59,572 nt of DNA from NCBI GenBank assembly GCA_017459605.1, contig JAFUCQ010000011.1, positions 1-59,572 of the forward strand. The letters run 5' to 3'. Within the stretch, counting starts at the first letter, position 1, and the number at the start of each line of letters is the position of its first letter. This DNA is from Atopobiaceae bacterium. GTDB lineage: Bacteria; Actinomycetota; Coriobacteriia; Coriobacteriales; Atopobiaceae. Positions 55,347 to 59,572 of this stretch are shown here, in pieces. A model generated the notes under the pieces. That model was given only the letters and a program-made list of their open reading frames with translations. It was not told the origin of the DNA and did not search any database. The translations under genes were made by a program, and so were the position numbers.

Positions 55347-56159
55347 GTGAGGCTCGTGAAAGACGCATCGGATTACGCACCATCTTTGGTTGGAGCTGCT
55401 CATGCACTACTTGCAGAACAAGCACCTGGAGCACGGCTTATCTTGCTCGTAAGGACAGGTAGTCACTTATGGGGCTGTGCGGACTCGACAAGTGATGATG
55501 ATGTTTGTGGCATATATGTCAAGCAGCTCGAGGATTACCTCACCGTAGATAATCAGCCTGAGATGGTGAAGAAAACGATAGCTAGTTTTGAGCCAACAGG
55601 CAGAGAACTTGACCTGTCGTTGTGGGACGTTCGAAAGCTGGTTCGTTTACTTGGTAAATCGAATCCTTCGGCACTAGAATGGCTGCTTTCGGCGGCATCT
55701 TTGTATGAGGATTTGGGTGCTGGAATGCTCAGAGAGCTGGCTTGGGAGATGATGCAACCACGCACTCTTGCCCTGCACTATTTAGGGTTATGCAAGCGGC
55801 ATGGTCAGCGCACTGCGGCGAGCGATGCGTATCTGGCAAAACGCTATCTTCACTTCTACCGTGGTCTTTTGTCGTGTAACTATGTCATAAACCATGAAGA
55901 CATGCCCCCTGCAGATGTTCGAGAGCTGGCCAGAGCATGTGGAGTCGAAGAGCTCAAGCGTATGGAAGGCCTTGTTGAGGCAAAGCTGTCGTTGCGTGAA
56001 ATGCCGCGAGATGAACAGCTCGAACACGAGTTTTCTCTGATGGTAGAGCGTTTGCACATGCAAGCGAGTGGTATAGCGCAGCGAAAACCCGATACAAGCA
56101 AACTCGATAGGGTTTTTAGGCAGCTCGTTCTTGGCGTGGTTGAGGAGAGTAACGATTAA
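55347..56159 (+). CDS. RlaP-like nucleotidyltransferase (PF10127)
   Basis: A 270-residue pol-beta-fold nucleotidyltransferase of the RlaP type. The G-S motif and acidic site are visible as TGSHLWGCADSTSDDDVCGIYV, followed by DLSLWDVRKLVRLLGKSNPSALEWL, typical of this family. RlaP proteins are often encoded beside RtcB and are thought to repair RNA ends. GTG at 55347 is used; GTG at 55356 (AAGG eight bases upstream) would shorten it by three residues. Confidence 0.85.
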   Translation: MRLVKDASDYAPSLVGAAHALLAEQAPGARLILLVRTGSHLWGCADSTSDDDVCGIYVKQLEDYLTVDNQPEMVKKTIASFEPTGRELDLSLWDVRKLVRLLGKSNPSALEWLLSAASLYEDLGAGMLRELAWEMMQPRTLALHYLGLCKRHGQRTAASDAYLAKRYLHFYRGLLSCNYVINHEDMPPADVRELARACGVEELKRMEGLVEAKLSLREMPRDEQLEHEFSLMVERLHMQASGIAQRKPDTSKLDRVFRQLVLGVVEESND

Positions 56160-56198
56160 CGGCGTTTACTAAGGCAGCTGTCCAGTTTGGAGAGAACG

Positions 56199-56948
56199 AT
56201 GATTTACCTTACCGGTGGTTTTCATGGTGGCACGTTTGCCGAGAAACTAGAGGAATATAATACGCCTGAGCTATATAGCACTAGTCGCGAGGACTTTTTG
56301 ATTATAGTTGGTGATTTTGGTCTTCCGTGGCCGGGAGAAGACTTCTCGGATTTGAATTGTGCATGGCTTGAGAAACGGCCGTGGACAACCCTTTTTATTG
56401 ATGGCAACCATGAAAACTATCCGGTATTGTACAGCCTAGAAGAAGAGTCATTCTACGGAGGAAAGGCATCACGCCTACCAGACTATCCGCATCTTATACA
56501 TCTCAAGCGTGGGGAGGTTTACGATCTACCAAACGGATTGGATACTGTCCGTATATTTTGCATGGGAGGTGCTGAATCGGTAGTAGATAGACGATATCGC
56601 TGTGAGGGTATTGATTGGTGGCCAGAGGAACTGCCCAGCGAAGAAGAGCTTGCACATGGCGAGGCATCACTTAATAGGGCGGAGTGGCTGGTGGATTATG
56701 TCATCAGCCATTGCTCAAGCACGCGCCTGCAAGCTCAGGCAATCTGGCCTTCGGTAGCTTTTGCAACTGCACAACCAAATCGTCTTACAAATTGGCTTGA
56801 TGCGCTTGAAGATAAGCTCACTTTTGACTACTGGTATATGGGTCATTACCACAAAGACATAGGTCTTGATGAAAAACATGCTGTGATTTTTGACGCAGTA
56901 ATTCCTTTAGGAGAACAGCTGTCATTGGATTCAGACAGAAGGTGGTGA
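56199..56948 (+). CDS. Metallophosphoesterase with altered first metal motif
   Basis: The ATG at 56199 (TTTGGAGAG upstream) gives 249 residues. Calcineurin-like motifs are seen: VGDFGLPW, DGNHENY, DYVISHCSS and GHYHKD. The first motif, normally GDxH, reads GGFH (Gly7 for Asp), so one metal ligand is missing. The protein may still bind metal, be weakened, or be inactive. It follows the RlaP gene by 39 bases and precedes the next gene by six. Confidence 0.82.
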   Translation: MIYLTGGFHGGTFAEKLEEYNTPELYSTSREDFLIIVGDFGLPWPGEDFSDLNCAWLEKRPWTTLFIDGNHENYPVLYSLEEESFYGGKASRLPDYPHLIHLKRGEVYDLPNGLDTVRIFCMGGAESVVDRRYRCEGIDWWPEELPSEEELAHGEASLNRAEWLVDYVISHCSSTRLQAQAIWPSVAFATAQPNRLTNWLDALEDKLTFDYWYMGHYHKDIGLDEKHAVIFDAVIPLGEQLSLDSDRRW

Positions 56949-56954
56949 TATCTA

Positions 56955-57530
56955 ATGAATGCGCTTAATAATGCAATAACAAATATATTGATTTATGAAG
57001 ATGCAATAGAAAGGGATCCTGCATTTCGGATTACAAAGCCAAAAATCGGATACATAGAACTCTCGGAGAGAGTAAAAGAAATGAGCGATAAAGATTTGCT
57101 GGCTTATGGCAAAAAATGTGTTGAGTACAATACATTTGGAGCCGATATTGATGATATTAGAGACACTATGTTTCCCGAGATATTAAATATGAGCGTGATT
57201 GTCTGTAATGTTAGACCAGCAGTATATAAAGATGTCATCCCAGATAGTTTGCCGATAACCTGCACCCAAAAACATCTGTTTCAAATTATGGCGAGTGGGC
57301 ATGCTCGCAACAGGGATATACACGGAATAAAACCAGAGCTCTTGAAGAGAATCCCAGAGCTTCTTGAGAAGCCAGTATCAGTTGCAGTGGATTCTGAGAA
57401 CAAAGGTTGTTTGCTCGTGACGCTTGCAGCAAGCAATAATGTTGGAGACAGCCAGTCATTTACGGTATCCATAAAAGCAAGTGGATTAAGTTCTTACGAA
57501 ATGCTGATACTTGATAGTTCGCAACATTAG
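56955..57530 (+). CDS. A+T-rich protein of unknown function, weakly MuF-C-like
   Basis: A 191-residue cytoplasmic protein starting six bases after the phosphoesterase, with AGAAGGTGG upstream. The C-terminal ~90 residues (HGIKPELLKRIPELLEKPVSVAVDS..., then LLVTLAA, then FTVSIKASG) resemble the C-terminal domain seen in phage MuF-type polyvalent proteins, some of which carry nuclease toxins. This resemblance is weak and from memory. The gene is visibly richer in A+T than its neighbours, suggesting recent acquisition. Its place behind RNA-repair genes hints at a conflict role, which is inference. Confidence 0.5.
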   Translation: MNALNNAITNILIYEDAIERDPAFRITKPKIGYIELSERVKEMSDKDLLAYGKKCVEYNTFGADIDDIRDTMFPEILNMSVIVCNVRPAVYKDVIPDSLPITCTQKHLFQIMASGHARNRDIHGIKPELLKRIPELLEKPVSVAVDSENKGCLLVTLAASNNVGDSQSFTVSIKASGLSSYEMLILDSSQH

Positions 57531-57787
57531 AACTAGCGCTCGTAAGGTTGAAGCTAACGAACAGGTTTCACGGGCGAGCTAACTTACCGCTTGGCAGACA
57601 TCGGACATGAGCGCAATCGCGAGAGGCAAGATGCAGCCTTCTGCTATGTCCTGACCGTATGGGTTGAGGAGCAGGTGTAGAGCAACTGAGTTTTTCGCAA
57701 GACTTAGCCGACGGGTAGAATGGCAACGACGCCTTCAGCTTGCATTCGCCGCCATAGTTCCGCAGCATAGTTTTTGATTTTTGCCCA
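57531..57787. other. Intergenic region before the IS
   Basis: No intact gene. A plus-strand frame near 57583-57678 (ending WVEEQV) could be a degraded coding remnant but is not recognised. Confidence 0.25.
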
Positions 57788-57813
57788 AAAGCCCCTGTTC
57801 TAGGGGCTTTTCC
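57788..57813 (+). terminator. Hairpin AAAGCCCC/GGGGCTTT
   Basis: AAAGCCCC pairs with GGGGCTTTT across an eight-base loop. It could end the rtcB transcript and shield the transposase from readthrough. Confidence 0.65.
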
Positions 57814-57861
57814 TATGTCAAATTATAAGATTGTTATTACTCGCGAATACTGGCGCATTGT

Positions 57862-57870
57862 GATATAATG
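57862..57870 (+). promoter_or_regulatory. Extended -10 of transposase gene
   Basis: TGATATAAT (TG-A-TATAAT) lies just upstream of GTTAGGAGG and the ATG at 57893. Confidence 0.5.
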
Positions 57871-57892
57871 ACAGGTGGAGTTAGGAGGGCCC

Positions 57893-59572
57893 ATGCACCT
57901 GAAGCAGACGCGCCAGAAGAGTGGTAAGACCAACCTGTCGATAGTGGAGAGCTGGTGGGACCCAGCGATGAAGCGCTCACGCCAGCGCACAATTGAAAAC
58001 CTCGGCTACCTTGAGGACCTCACCTGCAAACACGACGACCCTGTGGCTTGGGCAAGAGCGCTTGCAGCCGAGATGACCGAGGCCAAGAGGGTCTGCGAAC
58101 AGGCAGTGTCCATCGAAATTCACCCTACCCAAAAGATTGATAAGCGCACCGACAACGTGAAGAATATTGGGTGTGCAGCTGTACTCTCGCAGTATGCGGC
58201 ACTCGGAATTGAGCGGGCACTGCGCAACCACATGAGAGGCTCAGACGCACAATACGACCTGAATGCTGTGTGCAGGCTGCTTGTGTGTGAGCGCATCGTA
58301 GAGCCTGGCTCTAAGCTCTCAGCCTTCAACAATCGCGGCCGCTACTTTTTCAGGACAGAGTTTTCAGAAGACGACGTATACCGCGCCCTCGACGAGCTTG
58401 TAGCCGCAAAGAGCGCGGTCATCTCCGCCATGAACCGCTCGGTAGCTCAAGCAGGCATGCGCGATATGTCGTGTGTGTACTACGACGTGACGAACTACTA
58501 CTTCGAGACAGACACAGAAGACGAACTCAGATGCAAAGGTGTTAGCAAAGAGCACCGAGCGGGCCCTATTGTGCAGATGGGGCTTTTGCAAGACGTACGC
58601 GGTATCCCCATTTCATATCGTAAGTTTTCTGGAAACACCTCAGATAGCACCACTATGATACCGGTGCTTTCAGACTTGAAAAAAGACTACAAACTCAATC
58701 GGGTTATATGTGTAGCTGACAAAGCTCTGAACTGCTCAGATAACATAGCTGCTGCTGTTGCTTTAGGTGATGGCTTTGTGTTTTCTCAGTCGGTGAGAGG
58801 CACTAAATCCGACACAGCACTTAAAGCCTGGGTGCTCAGCGATTCTGGATATGCTAGCCAGACAGAAGATGGCTCTACGTTTAAGTCCAAGTCCAAGCAA
58901 GGATACAAGACCGTCCACTTGAAGGCAGCCGATACAGCCTCAGGTAAGGCCCAAGACATCCAGGTCGAAGTTAAATATGTTGCCTTTTGGTCGCAGAAGT
59001 ACGAGCGACGTGCTCGCCACGAGCGAGAGAAGCTTATCGAGAAAGCTAGAAAGCTCGTCTCCAGTCCCAGCTCCTACACACGCGCGACAAGCTACGGTGC
59101 TGCCCAGTACGTAAAGAACTTACATTTTGACAAGGAGACCGGAGAGGTGGTAGATGGCGCTAAGCTTGAACTTGACCTTGATGCAATAGCCGAAGCACAA
59201 AAATACGACGGCTACTACCTCATAGTTACGAGCGAGACTGACTGGGCTGATAGCCGCATTATCGACACGTACCGGGAGCTCTGGCGGATAGAGGAGTCCT
59301 TCAAAGTAACGAAGTCAGAACTCAAAACACGTCCTGTCTACGTCTGGACACCTGAGCACATAGAGGCACACTTTCTCATCTGCTATATCGCCCTTGTTAT
59401 CTTGAGGTTATTACAGCTGGCATGCGGCCTTTCATGCAGCCGGATACGTGAGGAAATCGCGGCTATGAACGGAATAAACATGGACGCGAACTGGTGGGTA
59501 TTCGGACACCGCACCGACGAGTCTGATCTTCTGGCAGAAGCGCTGGGACTTGAAGAGCTCAAACTCAAAAAC
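57893..59572 (+). CDS. IS1634-type (IS4 superfamily) DDE transposase, cut by window end
   Basis: The frame runs open for 560 codons from the ATG at 57893 (TTAGGAGG upstream) to the last base, with no stop inside the window. The DDE core is visible: VYYDVTNYYFE, VICVADKALN, then LWRIEESFKVTKSELKTRPVYVW with the catalytic Glu and the K/R motif. N-terminal and C-terminal helices match IS1634-family lengths (about 550-600 residues). It therefore seems intact so far. Left terminal repeat and target duplication were not identified. Confidence 0.88.
   Translation, partial: MHLKQTRQKSGKTNLSIVESWWDPAMKRSRQRTIENLGYLEDLTCKHDDPVAWARALAAEMTEAKRVCEQAVSIEIHPTQKIDKRTDNVKNIGCAAVLSQYAALGIERALRNHMRGSDAQYDLNAVCRLLVCERIVEPGSKLSAFNNRGRYFFRTEFSEDDVYRALDELVAAKSAVISAMNRSVAQAGMRDMSCVYYDVTNYYFETDTEDELRCKGVSKEHRAGPIVQMGLLQDVRGIPISYRKFSGNTSDSTTMIPVLSDLKKDYKLNRVICVADKALNCSDNIAAAVALGDGFVFSQSVRGTKSDTALKAWVLSDSGYASQTEDGSTFKSKSKQGYKTVHLKAADTASGKAQDIQVEVKYVAFWSQKYERRARHEREKLIEKARKLVSSPSSYTRATSYGAAQYVKNLHFDKETGEVVDGAKLELDLDAIAEAQKYDGYYLIVTSETDWADSRIIDTYRELWRIEESFKVTKSELKTRPVYVWTPEHIEAHFLICYIALVILRLLQLACGLSCSRIREEIAAMNGINMDANWWVFGHRTDESDLLAEALGLEELKLKN

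Noticed and set aside
57568-57768. 66-residue minus ORF before the IS
   Set aside because: Composition and lack of signals fit a chance frame; at most the region holds a degraded remnant on the plus strand.

Overview
The window looks like chromosomal DNA of a Gram-positive actinobacterium of the class Coriobacteriia, most likely an Atopobiaceae member (Lancefieldella, Atopobium or Olsenella type). This is inferred from about half G+C by eye, an SRP RNA followed by DedA, dnaX, ybaB and recR, secreted proteins with DUF5648 repeats, a DUF5692-like membrane protein, and wall proteins built from Cna-B/SpaA domains. No rRNA, replication origin, CRISPR array or intact prophage is visible. There is one tRNA (Asp).

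Layout. 1-11 kb is an accessory surface region: an Abi_2 remnant, a 1918-residue isopeptide/thioester wall adhesin, an Rpn-like PD-(D/E)XK protein, a broken AAA/PD-(D/E)XK gene and a membrane-anchored alpha/beta hydrolase. 11-16.4 kb has a secreted BspA-type LRR protein, a DUF5648 protein and an LTA-synthase-like phosphoglycerol transferase. 16.5-22.8 kb has metF, a separate MetH reactivation-domain gene, metH lacking that domain, and pgi. 22.8-28 kb is a regulatory and repeat-rich stretch around a CapA protein and an MFS transporter. It holds three dyad units, a possible structured RNA and a 200-bp inverted-repeat element. 28-33.7 kb is SRP RNA, dedA, dnaX, ybaB, recR and a membrane protein. 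33.9-42.8 kb carries a 152-bp inverted-repeat element, tRNA-Asp, two polytopic membrane proteins, a dimethylargininase, a cupin, thymidine kinase, a MazG-like protein, a LarE-like protein and a GIY-YIG/AlkA fusion. 43-50 kb has a CbbX/SpoVK-like AAA ATPase, the second 200-bp element, an ACT protein, a minus-strand EFR1/methyltransferase/SGNH group, and small membrane and thioesterase proteins. 50-53.8 kb has a rhodanese lipoprotein and a Gx-transporter/EcfT fusion with a NusG-II protein, divergent from ApbE. This set recalls flavin-based electron-transfer loci. 54-57.5 kb is a four-gene group: RtcB RNA ligase, a RlaP-type nucleotidyltransferase, a metallophosphoesterase and an A+T-rich protein of uncertain kinship. 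The window ends inside an IS1634-type transposase gene.

Two themes cross the window. Many ordinary proteins (MetH, DnaX, LarE, AlkA fusion, MFS, LtaS-like, EetB-like and others) carry tandem low-complexity peptide repeats, and similar repeats sit just after stop codons. The intergenic DNA also holds paired dispersed inverted-repeat elements (200 bp twice, 152 bp twice) and an 88-bp direct repeat pair. The strongest candidates for an under-described system are the RtcB-RlaP-phosphoesterase cassette, the GIY-YIG/glycosylase fusion and the triple dyad array upstream of capA. All names rest on motif recognition by eye. No database search or structure prediction was run.
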